A stretch of DNA of 64,000 bases from Acinetobacter lwoffii (GTDB taxonomy: Bacteria > Pseudomonadota > Gammaproteobacteria > Pseudomonadales > Moraxellaceae). The position numbers were made by a program, and so were the translations under genes. This document shows positions 52,401 through 59,942 of this stretch, piece after piece. The stretch is taken from the NCBI RefSeq assembly GCF_024129355.1, contig NZ_JAMXXP010000011.1, positions 1 through 64,000 of the forward strand. The letters are read 5' to 3'. Position 1 is the first letter of the stretch. Each line of letters opens with the position of its first letter. The notes beneath the pieces were generated by a model. It searched no databases. It was not told where the DNA came from and saw only the letters and a program-made list of their open reading frames with translations.

Positions 52401-53084
52401 CAGTGCTAGAACTAAACCGTTGCCATCACCAAAGATTTGCACTTCGATATGACGAGCATTTTGTACGAATTTTTCTAAGTAAAGGCCTGCATCTTTAAAG
52501 TTGGCTTGCGCTAAATAAGACACGGTTGCATAAGCTTCTTTCAGCTCCTCCGCATTCCACACCAAACGCATGCCAATACCACCACCACCTGCGGTACTTT
52601 TCAGCATCACAGGATAGCCAATACGCTCAGCCTCAAGCAGGGCTTCAGCTTCATCAGCCAATAATTGGCTACCTGGCAATAACGGTACATTGGCTTGAAT
52701 CGCCAATTCACGTGCAGTGTGTTTCAGACCAAATGCTTTCATTTGCTCGGCATTTGGGCCCAAGAACACAATGCCTTGTGCTTCACAGAGATTACAGAAT
52801 TCGGCATTTTCAGACAGGAATCCATAGCCCGGATGAATCGCTTGCGCACCGGTATGTTTGGCCACTTCTAAGATTTTATCGACATTCAGATAGCTTTGGC
52901 TTGCAGGTGCATCACCAATAAAGACCGCTTCATCAGCTAAAGTCACATGCAAGGAATCACGATCTGCTTCCGAATACACCGCAACCGATTGGATGCCTAA
53001 TTTTTTAAGGGTACGGATGACACGACAAGCAATTGCACCACGGTTGGCGATGAGAACTTTATTAAACCCATATTTTAAAGTCAT
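49464..53084 (-). CDS. Guanidine carboxylase (urea-carboxylase family biotin enzyme)
   Basis: A 1206-residue single-chain biotin-dependent carboxylase. The biotin-carboxylase part (about residues 1-455) has KVLIANRGAIACRVIRTLKK, HPGYGFLSENAEF, KSTAGGGGIGMR and EVNTRLQVEHGVTE. The carboxyltransferase part contains KipA-like (about 475-780) and KipI-like (about 800-1010) domains. The biotinyl domain at the end has EAMKIE with biotin on Lys1169. Such proteins are annotated as urea carboxylase, but the guanidine-I riboswitch and two DUF1989 genes in front indicate guanidine as substrate, forming carboxyguanidine. The ATG at 53084 has GAGG nine bases upstream. It is the third gene of the riboswitch operon. 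Confidence 0.92.
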   Translation of the reverse strand: MTLKYGFNKVLIANRGAIACRVIRTLKKLGIQSVAVYSEADRDSLHVTLADEAVFIGDAPASQSYLNVDKILEVAKHTGAQAIHPGYGFLSENAEFCNLCEAQGIVFLGPNAEQMKAFGLKHTARELAIQANVPLLPGSQLLADEAEALLEAERIGYPVMLKSTAGGGGIGMRLVWNAEELKEAYATVSYLAQANFKDAGLYLEKFVQNARHIEVQIFGDGNGLVLALGERDCSVQRRNQKVIEETPAPHLNDTQRAYIQNVAIQLMQSVNYRSAGTVEFVMDTDTQEFYFLEVNTRLQVEHGVTEQVFGVDLVEWMVTLGSGDWVAPTSKFESQGHSIQVRLYAEDPIKNFQPSAGLLTHVEFDANARNETWVETGSNVSSFYDPMIAKIIVTADDRESAIQAMTETLAKTQVAGIETNLEYLQNIIDCDVFKAGTQTTRFLNTFEWKTQKIEVLQAGIQTAVQDVTGRLGYWDVGVPPSGAIDPLSLNVANQLLGNAPNTAGLECTLQGPSLKFHCDSQIVLAGGDMPSTLDGVAVPMWQTVNVRKGQMLKCGKIATGCRTYIGIKGGLNVPEYLGSQATFTLGQFGGHAGRNLLIGDMLPITAFTSNEVNALSEDQIPIFSNTWEIAVMYGPHGAPDFFTKNDIDTFFANEFEIHFNSSRTGIRLIGPKPEWARQDGGEAGLHPSNIHDNAYAIGAIDFTGDMPIILGPDGPSLGGFVCPAVVINSELWKLGQLKAGDKVKFVPVSYHQAKLLNEKYHAQLTAEDTQAVAFDESFYPEISTLKSAILDTLKGQNGTPDVVYRPAGNNYMLVEYGELVLDLNLRFRIHALMQWVKEQNIPGIIDLTPGIRSLQIHFDSTQLDQIDLLRMLQVAEEQLPDVTELQVPSRTVYLPLAWEDSQTQLATERYMQTVRPDAPWCPDNIEFIRRINGLKDKQAVKDVVYNASYLVMGLGDVYLGAPVATPLDPRQRLVTTKYNPARTWTPENAVGIGGAYMCVYGMEGPGGYQFVGRTSQMWSRYRKNPDFEQGMPWLLRFFDQIKFYEVSESELMHMREDFKAGRLKLRIEDGVLNLKEYNDFLNENQESISAFKAVQQANFDAERRRWHEAGLAEYVSESLDAVDDGEGVEVPEGGCAVESHMPGSIWKIECQSGDIVEEGATLAVIEAMKIEIPIIAPERMRVDAITIEKGQTVKTGQVLFTLAPVA

Positions 53085-53088
53085 AGTC

Positions 53089-53739
53089 TTATACCTCGCC
53101 TTCACGGACAATCAGTTGAATTTTTGTTGGGTTATAGGCATTACATGGGTTATTTAGTTGTGGGCAGTTTGAGATCAACACAATCAAATCCATCTCAGCT
53201 TTAATTTCCACATATTTGCCCGGTGCAGAAATCCCATCATCAAATTTCAGGTGACCATCTGAAGTTACAGGTACATTCATAAAAAAATTAATATTTGGAC
53301 CGATATGGCGCACATTCAGACCATGCTTTTTCGCAATCGGATGTTGTGACAATGCAATCATGAAATTGTTACGGCAACTGTGCATTGGATATTTATCATG
53401 CGCATAACGAACCGTGTTACTTTCACATGAACATGCACCGCCTAAAGTATCGTGGCGACCGCAGTTGTCATCATGAATACTCGCAATTTTATTGCCAAAG
53501 TTGGTATATAAAGTCATACCTTTTTCTAGATAAATTTGACCGTTCATCGCCAAAGTATCGGTTGCGCTATAACGCTCTTCAGGGTTATGTGCGGAAATAA
53601 ACAAAGTATCCACCGCTTGATTACCTTCAAGATCAACAATACGGAAATACTGGCCTTTTTTGACTTCACACATCCATGCTTCACCGGCAGGACAAACTTC
53701 GCTAAGTACTGATTTTTCTATATTTACGAGTGCAGTCAT
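53089..53739 (-). CDS. DUF1989 protein, probable carboxyguanidine deiminase subunit
   Basis: A 216-residue member of the urea-carboxylase-associated (DUF1989) family. Typical segments are RIVDLEGNQAVDTLFI, the Cys/His-rich DDNCGRHDTLGGACSCESN that probably binds metal, and NINFFMNVPVTSDG. In guanidine-using bacteria two such proteins (CgdA and CgdB) form the deiminase that turns carboxyguanidine into allophanate and ammonia. The ATG at 53739 is preferred because AAGGGGA lies six bases upstream. It starts 11 bases after the partner gene's stop and ends four bases before the carboxylase gene. Which of CgdA/CgdB it is cannot be said from sequence alone. Confidence 0.9.
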   Translation of the reverse strand: MTALVNIEKSVLSEVCPAGEAWMCEVKKGQYFRIVDLEGNQAVDTLFISAHNPEERYSATDTLAMNGQIYLEKGMTLYTNFGNKIASIHDDNCGRHDTLGGACSCESNTVRYAHDKYPMHSCRNNFMIALSQHPIAKKHGLNVRHIGPNINFFMNVPVTSDGHLKFDDGISAPGKYVEIKAEMDLIVLISNCPQLNNPCNAYNPTKIQLIVREGEV

Positions 53740-53750
53740 GATCATTCCCC

Positions 53751-54488
53751 TTAAGCAGTTAAAGCGTAGTAGCGGTTATTATTTTGAAACGCTCGCTGAT
53801 TTTGCGGGCATGAATCACGGCAGACATCGGTGTCGGCTAAAGGCAGTGCTTTAAACAGTGAGAGTTGAATATTGGCAGGCGCATATTCATGACTGTTATC
53901 TAGCGCATGTGGTGCGCTGGATAAAAACACCAAACAATCCATTTCAAAGCGTAGTTCAATCACTTGATTGGTATTGTCAGACTTCACATAAGATAAGTTG
54001 CCGTTGTCATCTGGCTGAACTTTAGAGAATAAATTTAAAGTATTGCTAAGATCCGTCGCAGATAAGCCAAATTTGGTCATCTCTAAAAGCAGACTGTCTT
54101 TGCCATTGCGGTACATGTCATTACGCGCATCTTGGAAAGTTTGGGTGCCAAATTGCGCTTCAATTTGTTGTACTGTACTTGGCGCACAAAACGTATCATT
54201 CCAACCATGATCATCTTTAACAATAGAAATCATCGCACGTCCTAAATCAGACGCTAAAATATGCCCTGTACTTAAAAATGCCGTGTGTTGTGCTTTTAAG
54301 CTGTCTGGCATGTTATAGGCTTCAAGCTTGTCTTCGCTATTTACACAAAACAGTGAAACATTGGCATTCGCGCCTAAAGATTTGAGTTGTAAAACTGCGC
54401 CACGCTGAATGCGTGCTGACCAGTGATGGCCACCCGGTAAACGTTCAGTCCAGAGGACTTGATCTTCGTGATAAGTTATTGTGCTCAT
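53751..54488 (-). CDS. DUF1989 protein, probable carboxyguanidine deiminase subunit
   Basis: A 245-residue paralogous DUF1989 protein, first gene of the riboswitch operon. Landmarks are HHWSARIQRGAVLQLKSLG, SLFCVNSEDKLEAYN, the DDHGWNDTFCAPS region in place of the metal site, and LNLFSKVQPDDNGNL. It probably forms a heteromer with the next gene product. The ATG at 54488 is nine bases after GGGA; ATG 54494 and TTG 54503 are alternatives. Expression should need both nitrogen limitation (sigma-54) and guanidine (riboswitch). Confidence 0.88.
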   Translation of the reverse strand: MSTITYHEDQVLWTERLPGGHHWSARIQRGAVLQLKSLGANANVSLFCVNSEDKLEAYNMPDSLKAQHTAFLSTGHILASDLGRAMISIVKDDHGWNDTFCAPSTVQQIEAQFGTQTFQDARNDMYRNGKDSLLLEMTKFGLSATDLSNTLNLFSKVQPDDNGNLSYVKSDNTNQVIELRFEMDCLVFLSSAPHALDNSHEYAPANIQLSLFKALPLADTDVCRDSCPQNQRAFQNNNRYYALTA

Positions 54489-54514
54489 ATGCATCGATCC
54501 CAATCTTTACGGTT

Positions 54515-54622
54515 TACCTCCCGGGCTTTTATCCCTCCGTGTAGCGAGCGGTGTTTCCTTTCGCCGTGAACTCTCGGTCGCAGACCTACATGAATCTTCA
54601 TGTATCGGAACCCTAGATCACT
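54515..54622 (-). promoter_or_regulatory. Guanidine-I (ykkC) riboswitch
   Basis: The minus strand shows the conserved blocks of the ykkC subtype 1 aptamer in order: CTAGGGTTCCG (54616-54606), GACCGAGAG (54579-54571), ACACGG (54542-54537) and GGGATAAAAGCCCGGGAGG (54535-54517). It binds guanidinium. It begins about ten bases after the predicted sigma-54 start and ends about 27 bases before the first DUF1989 gene. No T-run terminator is obvious, so the expression platform may act on translation. Confidence 0.95.
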
Positions 54623-54641
54623 TTATGATTGAGTAGATAGA

Positions 54642-54657
54642 TGCAAAGGACGTGCCA
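54642..54657 (-). promoter_or_regulatory. Sigma-54 promoter of guanidine carboxylase operon
   Basis: TGGCACGTCCTTTGCA on the minus strand is a perfect -24/-12 match. The predicted start, about 54631, is just before the riboswitch. Confidence 0.88.
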
Positions 54658-54756
54658 AACTGGTAATACTATTTTTTATATTCGTAATACTTTTTTTGAG
54701 TTGGAGCTGATCAATTCAGGTGCAAGGCTCTGAAAAAGGCATCAAGATGTACCAAA

Positions 54757-54785
54757 ATAAAAAAATCCCGGCTTGAACCGGGAAT
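54757..54785 (-). terminator. Terminator of the LysR gene
   Basis: TCCCGG/CCGGGA stem with a 6-base loop, followed by seven T residues on the minus strand, about 50 bases after the LysR stop. Confidence 0.85.
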
Positions 54786-54833
54786 TGTAAAATCTAGAGA
54801 TGAGAACTCAATCAAACTATTTAAGCGGTAGAG

Positions 54834-55727
54834 CTATTTACTTAAAATCTCATGCAGCATATTACGTAACCATTGATGACTGGTTTTATGATGACAAGAC
54901 ATATGCCAGTACTGCTTCACAGAATAGGTCGGGAACGCAATTGGTGCATTAAAAATCTTGAGATTGCCACGCGATAGTAATACTTCGCTCAAATAATAAG
55001 GTACAGTCGCAATTGCATCGGTTTCTTGTACCACCAGCCCTACCCCCAGATAACTGGGCAGACGCATCAAAATGTCACGCTTGAGTTCCAGATTCAGCAA
55101 TTCATTTTCAATATGGTAATGCCCCATCCCGGCATCAATATCGATATGGGTTTCACGTAAATACTCTTCGGTCGTGATGCAGTCACCCGTTAGTCGCGGA
55201 TGGTCTTTCGCCGCGATCACCACATAATACTGTTCAAACAGTTTCTGCTGATAAAAGCCATTCTCCAGATTTGGCAAGAAGCCTAAAGCCAGATCAATCT
55301 CGCCATTGGCCATCTGATAACTGGTTTCAGAGGTAATCGGACGCACATTCAGACGGATATGGGATGCATGCTGCTTCAGATACTGTGAAATTTTTGGCAA
55401 TAACACCAGATGCGATACATCGGTCATCGCCAGTGTAAAGCGCTGCTGTGAAGTGACCTGATCAAAATTGATCGTAAAATTATTGATTGCTTCAACTTTG
55501 CTCAGTGCTTCACTGACCAAGGGAAAGAGCTGTTTGGACAGGTCTGTCGGCAGCATTTCATTGCCAATACGTAAAAATAAAGGATCACCATAATGCTGGC
55601 GAATTTTATTCAGCAGATTGCTCACCGCAGGCTGGCTCATATCTAAATGATCGGCTGCCTGGGATACGTTTTTAAATTTATAGACATAATAAAAAATACT
55701 GAGCAATTTACAGTCAAGTTCAAACAC
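54834..55727 (-). CDS. LysR-family transcriptional regulator
   Basis: A 297-residue LysR-type regulator with the N-terminal winged helix (LDCKLLSIFYYVYKFKNVSQAADHLDMSQ, PAVSNLLNKIRQHYGDPLFLR) and an effector domain resembling the NahR/NodD-like group (FTLAMTDVSHLVLLPKI). The likely start is GTG 55727 with AAAGGAAA upstream. It lies upstream of and parallel to the guanidine operon but has its own terminator. Its inducer and targets are unknown; a role in the neighbouring operon is possible but not supported by a clear binding site. Confidence 0.85.
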   Translation of the reverse strand: MFELDCKLLSIFYYVYKFKNVSQAADHLDMSQPAVSNLLNKIRQHYGDPLFLRIGNEMLPTDLSKQLFPLVSEALSKVEAINNFTINFDQVTSQQRFTLAMTDVSHLVLLPKISQYLKQHASHIRLNVRPITSETSYQMANGEIDLALGFLPNLENGFYQQKLFEQYYVVIAAKDHPRLTGDCITTEEYLRETHIDIDAGMGHYHIENELLNLELKRDILMRLPSYLGVGLVVQETDAIATVPYYLSEVLLSRGNLKIFNAPIAFPTYSVKQYWHMSCHHKTSHQWLRNMLHEILSK

Positions 55728-56008
55728 AGAAATACATTTCCTTTAACTTTCTCATCATTCGGACAGGTCTTTCATCCGCATAAGTCTATTGAGGTTCAGA
55801 TTAAAATATAACACTTCGCAACTATTTTCAGGATTAAACTCGCTGTAATTTTCCGTAAATAAATACTTTTGCCAGATGAATAAATCCATTAAAAAGTACC
55901 TTAGTGTAAAATTTCCAGCCCGGTTTGCTCAGGTCAGTTAAACATTTAAATCGTATGCGATATACTCAGCCGCACTGAATAAATGGTAAAAATACAGAGA
56001 AATCTTCT

Positions 56009-56719
56009 ATGTTTCAGGGTAAAAAACTGGTCTGTTTTGATCTGGATGGTACGTTGATTGATTCTGTGGGCATCTGGAATCAGGTCGATGCAGCCCTGAT
56101 TGATGAGCTCTCCAACAGAAAAGTCGATTTACATGAGATTCAGCAACAGCGCGATCTTCAGCTTACCGCCTTGAGACATATGTCAGATCCTTATCTGGAA
56201 TATTGTGGATTTTTAAAAGAACAATACGGTTTTAAACCAGCTAAAGAAGAGGTAAAAAATCGCCGTTATACAATTTCCCGACATTTTCTGGATGATATCG
56301 TCGAGTTAAAACCTCAGGCAGATCTCCTGATTCAGGCTTTAAAACAGCAACAGATATCTCTGGCTTTGACCACCACCACCAGTTTATTCAATGTACAGCG
56401 CTATCAGGATAACAATCGAAATATTAATTCTAAAATCAGCTTTGAGGATAATTTTGCCTTGATTCTCACCCGTGAAAATGTCCAGAACATTAAACCTCAT
56501 CCCGAGGTTTACCTGAATGTTTTGCAAGTGTTTAACCTTCGACCTGAGGAATGTCTAATTATTGAAGACTCTTTGGTCGGTGTAGAAGCAGCAAATCATG
56601 CAGGCATCGAGGTGGTGGCAATTTATGATCAGCACTCCGCTCATGAAATAGATTTGATCAAAGCCAAAGCGAATTATTTTGTCGAGGATTTTGCTGAATT
56701 ATTGAGTTTCATTCAATAA
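56009..56719 (+). CDS. HAD-superfamily hydrolase
   Basis: A 236-residue HAD phosphatase. It has the nucleophile motif FDLDGTLIDS (residues 9-18), the Thr motif TTTTSLFNV (about 120), the Lys in NIKPHPEVY and the acidic motif IIEDSLVGVEAANHAG. The helical cap inserted after motif 1 is of the beta-phosphoglucomutase/phosphoglycolate phosphatase type (subclass IA). The exact substrate is undetermined. It is a single gene divergent from the LysR regulator. Confidence 0.9.
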   Translation: MFQGKKLVCFDLDGTLIDSVGIWNQVDAALIDELSNRKVDLHEIQQQRDLQLTALRHMSDPYLEYCGFLKEQYGFKPAKEEVKNRRYTISRHFLDDIVELKPQADLLIQALKQQQISLALTTTTSLFNVQRYQDNNRNINSKISFEDNFALILTRENVQNIKPHPEVYLNVLQVFNLRPEECLIIEDSLVGVEAANHAGIEVVAIYDQHSAHEIDLIKAKANYFVEDFAELLSFIQ

Positions 56720-56730
56720 AAACATCCACT

Positions 56731-56769
56731 AAAAAAGATGCCATGAAATATCCTTATTCATGACATCTT
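56731..56769 (-). terminator. Terminator of the lipoprotein gene
   Basis: A 13-bp stem with one mismatch (AAGATGTCATGAA/TTCATGGCATCTT) and a 9-base loop, followed by six T residues on the minus strand. Confidence 0.8.
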
Positions 56770-56801
56770 GAATACTATTTGTGGCTTAAAAATCTTACTG
56801 C

Positions 56802-57152
56802 CTATTTGGCTTTTTTATAGATTGAGCCAGAACCAACCAGATTTCCGGTTTTCTCATCGATTGCGAAATCGACCATACCTGCACCTGCGTTCAACTGAAG
56901 CATGCCATTTTCGTTCACTGCAGCGGGCATTGGATTCTTTTTCTCGGTTTTACCGGTTTCCTTATCTTTGATCGTATTGGTAATCAGATAATTTTCACCA
57001 TTTTTTGAAATAACCAGAATATTTTCAAGTTTTGGATTTTCCACGGTGTTTTTCCAGTTGCCCTGATAATCTGGTGCGGGTGCTTCAGTGGTGTTACAAG
57101 CAGTTAAAAGTACTAATAATGGAATTGCTGAAAAATATTTAAGATGTTTCAA
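56802..57152 (-). CDS. Small lipoprotein, hypothetical
   Basis: A 116-residue predicted lipoprotein. The signal MKHLKYFSAIPLLVLLTAC ends in the lipobox LTAC, so Cys19 would be lipidated. The mature part is a small beta-rich domain (YQGNWKNTVENPKLENILVISKNGENYLIT, NLVGSGSIYKK) resembling other Acinetobacter lipoproteins of unknown function. It is a single gene with its own terminator. Confidence 0.85.
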   Translation of the reverse strand: MKHLKYFSAIPLLVLLTACNTTEAPAPDYQGNWKNTVENPKLENILVISKNGENYLITNTIKDKETGKTEKKNPMPAAVNENGMLQLNAGAGMVDFAIDEKTGNLVGSGSIYKKAK

Positions 57153-57335
57153 AACCGAGACCTTAAGTGTAACGACGCGGCCATTATAGAGAGAAGCACT
57201 TAGGGCTGAAGCAGGTTGTTGTAGGCAAAGCGTTTCAGCAGTACTGGATCTGTTTTGCTTTCGTCATTTTTTGAAATCTGTATCCATATTTTATTCATAA
57301 ACAGAATCATTCTAATGATATTGAATCTGATAAAA

Positions 57336-57380
57336 CTCAAAAAAAATTCCTCAATAGACCATCCAAATCTATTGAGGATT
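57336..57380 (-). terminator. Terminator of the desaturase gene
   Basis: CCTCAATAGA/TCTATTGAGG, a 10-bp stem with a 9-base loop, followed by AATTTTTTTT on the minus strand, 35 bases after the desaturase stop. Confidence 0.88.
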
Positions 57381-57412
57381 ACCAAAACGGTGAATAAGTA
57401 ACGCTTAAAAAA

Positions 57413-58579
57413 TTATGACAATAGTTTCGCTTTAAAGTAGTTGAATACAGATTTGGCAGCATGGGTTTTTTCAACCACCTGCTCAGTCCAGTGATTCGGT
57501 AGAGAACATTTAGCGAGACCTACCCATACAGTAGAAAACTGTTTCATAAAGCTGGCTTCGTTATAATGAATGCCATATTCTGCACAGAGCGCTTTGATTT
57601 TTGGCGCAACCTGCGCATAGCGATTGGCGGGCATGTCTGGGAATAAATGATGCTCAATCTGATGGCTCAAATTGCCACTCAAGATATGTAGCCAGGTTGT
57701 TCCACTAAAATTGCTCGAACCACGAATCTGGCGTAAATACCACTCGGCACGGGTTTCATTGTCGGTATTGTCCATTTCAAAGGTTTCAGCATCTTCAGTG
57801 AAATGACCGTTAAAAATGACGGCAGAAGCCCATAGACTGCGAATCACATTGGCCACCGCATTTCCGGTAAATACCGGAATGGCATTTGGCCCGGCAATGA
57901 TCGGGAAAAATACATAATCTTTTAACACCTGACGGCGCATTTTTTGGCGCAAAGGTGCTGCTTCTTCCCAGACTTCTTTCCAGGTCTTTGTTTTATAAGC
58001 AATCACATCTTCCAGATGCAGGCGTTGCAAGCCAACATACCATTCGAAAAATACCATTAACTGAATGCCCAGTGGAATATTAAACAGAAAGCGTGGTTCC
58101 CACTTTTGCGATTCACTGACCCGAATCAGACCATAACCGACATCATGATCCATTCCGACGATATTGGTATAGGTATGATGAATATAGTTGTGCGTATATT
58201 TCCAGTCATCGCCGGTTGAAATCGTATCCCAATCATACGTCACCCCATTCAGACTCGGATCATTCATCCAGTCAAACTGGCCATGCATGACATTGTGGCC
58301 GAGTTCCATATTTTCCACGATTTTGGAAAGACCGAGCAGACCTGTCCCTGCCAGCCATACTGGTGGCAACCAGCCGGCAAACATCAGCATGCCACGTGAG
58401 GCAATTTCACTATAGCGGACAAAGTTGCGGATTTTATAAATATATTCGGCGTCTTTTTCCCCCAGATCATCCATGACCTCGCGGCGGATCGCATCGACTT
58501 TGGCACCGAATTCCTCAATCTGTTCCGGACTGAGAAATTGGCTTTTGCTATGTCGTTTAAAATCAATTTGCATATTCAT
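57413..58579 (-). CDS. Membrane fatty-acid desaturase
   Basis: A 388-residue acyl-lipid/acyl-CoA desaturase with the three histidine boxes of the di-iron site: GHNVMHGQ (about residue 94), HNYIHHTYTN (about 131) and HQIEHHLFPD (about 312). Hydrophobic helices lie around residues 65-85 and 165-180. It introduces a double bond into membrane acyl chains using electrons from the reductase encoded 42 bases upstream. Such pairs adjust membrane fluidity. It is co-transcribed with the reductase and ends at a strong terminator. Confidence 0.93.
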   Translation of the reverse strand: MNMQIDFKRHSKSQFLSPEQIEEFGAKVDAIRREVMDDLGEKDAEYIYKIRNFVRYSEIASRGMLMFAGWLPPVWLAGTGLLGLSKIVENMELGHNVMHGQFDWMNDPSLNGVTYDWDTISTGDDWKYTHNYIHHTYTNIVGMDHDVGYGLIRVSESQKWEPRFLFNIPLGIQLMVFFEWYVGLQRLHLEDVIAYKTKTWKEVWEEAAPLRQKMRRQVLKDYVFFPIIAGPNAIPVFTGNAVANVIRSLWASAVIFNGHFTEDAETFEMDNTDNETRAEWYLRQIRGSSNFSGTTWLHILSGNLSHQIEHHLFPDMPANRYAQVAPKIKALCAEYGIHYNEASFMKQFSTVWVGLAKCSLPNHWTEQVVEKTHAAKSVFNYFKAKLLS

Positions 58580-58621
58580 GGGAGCACCTTCTTATAGTTT
58601 AATTAATGGCTTATCAATAGT

Positions 58622-59644
58622 TTATAAATTAATTACCACAGGACTCACTGCCTGAGAAATGCACAGTTTGATCTGGGTATTATTACCATGATCAATTTCA
58701 CCAGTCAGGACATTTCGTACCGAACCACTGACCTTTGTACAGGAACAGGTATTGCAGATACCCATCCGGCAACCATGTGCTGGTCGCAAGCCAGACTTTT
58801 CGGCACTTTCCAGTAAGTTGGACTGCGCCTGAAATTCCTGCTGTGATCTTAAAAACTGTACCGGCTGTGCTTTAATTTTTTCATCGACCACAATCTGGAA
58901 ATATTCTGAATGAAAATTGGATTTCAAATCCAGTTTATCGACGATGCGAAGTGCAGCTTTCATCATCCCGGCGGAGCCACAAGCATAAATTTTTCGTTCT
59001 GCAAAGTCTGGCACCAGCTTTTGCAATAAGCTCTGTGTCAGATGCTGCTGGTATTCCACAGTATTGAAATGGTGATATTTCAAGTTTGGATGCATAAGAG
59101 CCAATGTTTTCAGTTCAGCATGAAAGGCATCATCTCGAGTGAAATAAATCAGGTCGATCTGTTCCAGAGATTGAATGACTGCTTTTTGCAGCAAGGAGTA
59201 AATGGCGGTAATACCACTGCCTGAAGCCAGGAATAAAATCGGCTGCGTGGATTTTTGCAATGTGAACTCACCTTGCGGCTGTGAAATTTCTATCACGGCA
59301 CCAATTTGCATCAGACTTAAGGCACGTGACACTTTGCCCTGCTGTTTAACCGCAATGATCAGATCGCCATTTTTTAATACCGTCACTACAGAATAATGTC
59401 GCTGATGACGTACGCCATCAAGTCTGACGGTCACTGCAATATTCTGGCCGGCCTGAAATGACTTGGCTTTAAAATTATGATTTGGACGTAAGTGAATCTT
59501 GAAAAAGTCAGGGCTGATGGCTTGAATGCCCATAACGGCAGCCTTAACTTTTTTGATTGCCCAGGTTGGATGGATTTTTTCACCAATAAAATCAATGAAA
59601 TCTTCCCGGATCCAATGCGGCTGATAGGTTGGCATGCTTGTCAT
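58622..59644 (-). CDS. Ferredoxin reductase with C-terminal 2Fe-2S domain
   Basis: A 340-residue electron-transfer protein. An FAD-binding ferredoxin-reductase domain (about residues 35-135, RHYSVVTV) and an NAD(P)-binding domain (about 140-240, LFLASGSGITAIYSLL, YACGSAGMM) come first. A plant-type ferredoxin follows (about 255-340), with Cys ligands in HGCRMGICNTCSC and KLCISQ. It supplies electrons to the adjacent desaturase. The ATG at 59644 has AAGGGG six bases upstream; the upstream start at 59674 is rejected. Confidence 0.93.
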   Translation of the reverse strand: MTSMPTYQPHWIREDFIDFIGEKIHPTWAIKKVKAAVMGIQAISPDFFKIHLRPNHNFKAKSFQAGQNIAVTVRLDGVRHQRHYSVVTVLKNGDLIIAVKQQGKVSRALSLMQIGAVIEISQPQGEFTLQKSTQPILFLASGSGITAIYSLLQKAVIQSLEQIDLIYFTRDDAFHAELKTLALMHPNLKYHHFNTVEYQQHLTQSLLQKLVPDFAERKIYACGSAGMMKAALRIVDKLDLKSNFHSEYFQIVVDEKIKAQPVQFLRSQQEFQAQSNLLESAEKSGLRPAHGCRMGICNTCSCTKVSGSVRNVLTGEIDHGNNTQIKLCISQAVSPVVINL

Positions 59645-59873
59645 TTTTATCCCCTTATCCGCAGACAGCTTCATTAATGTACAACTGTCTAATTATTATA
59701 TTGCTCAGGATAAAGAATTTTCACATTCAGACCATGTCAATACAGGTCAAATTATGTGCCTAAGCCATATAATATGACTTTTTGTCGGACAATATCGTCT
59801 AAAAGTAGCGATCAAGGCGATATGGATTGAGAAAAAGCATTTTTAAATAGACAACGCTGCTTAGCCTGTACAT

Positions 59874-59907
59874 AAAAAAACTGACCTCTATTCGAGATCA
59901 GTTTTTT
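59874..59907. terminator. Intrinsic terminator after acyl-CoA ligase
   Basis: AAAAAACTGA/TCAGTTTTTT stem with an inner CTC/GAG pairing, A and T runs on both sides. It ends the ligase transcript on the minus strand. Confidence 0.85.
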
Positions 59908-59942
59908 AACTTCATGTTGGGATTTTCAGATTAAATGACGCT

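Noticed and set aside
49464-53084. Frame extension of the carboxylase to the TTG at 53111
   Set aside because: It would overlap the preceding gene and lacks a ribosome site; ATG 53084 has GAGG at good distance.
57200-57385. A 61-codon frame on the minus strand between the lipoprotein and desaturase genes
   Set aside because: It runs over the desaturase terminator, has no ribosome site and its composition is that of non-coding AT-rich DNA.
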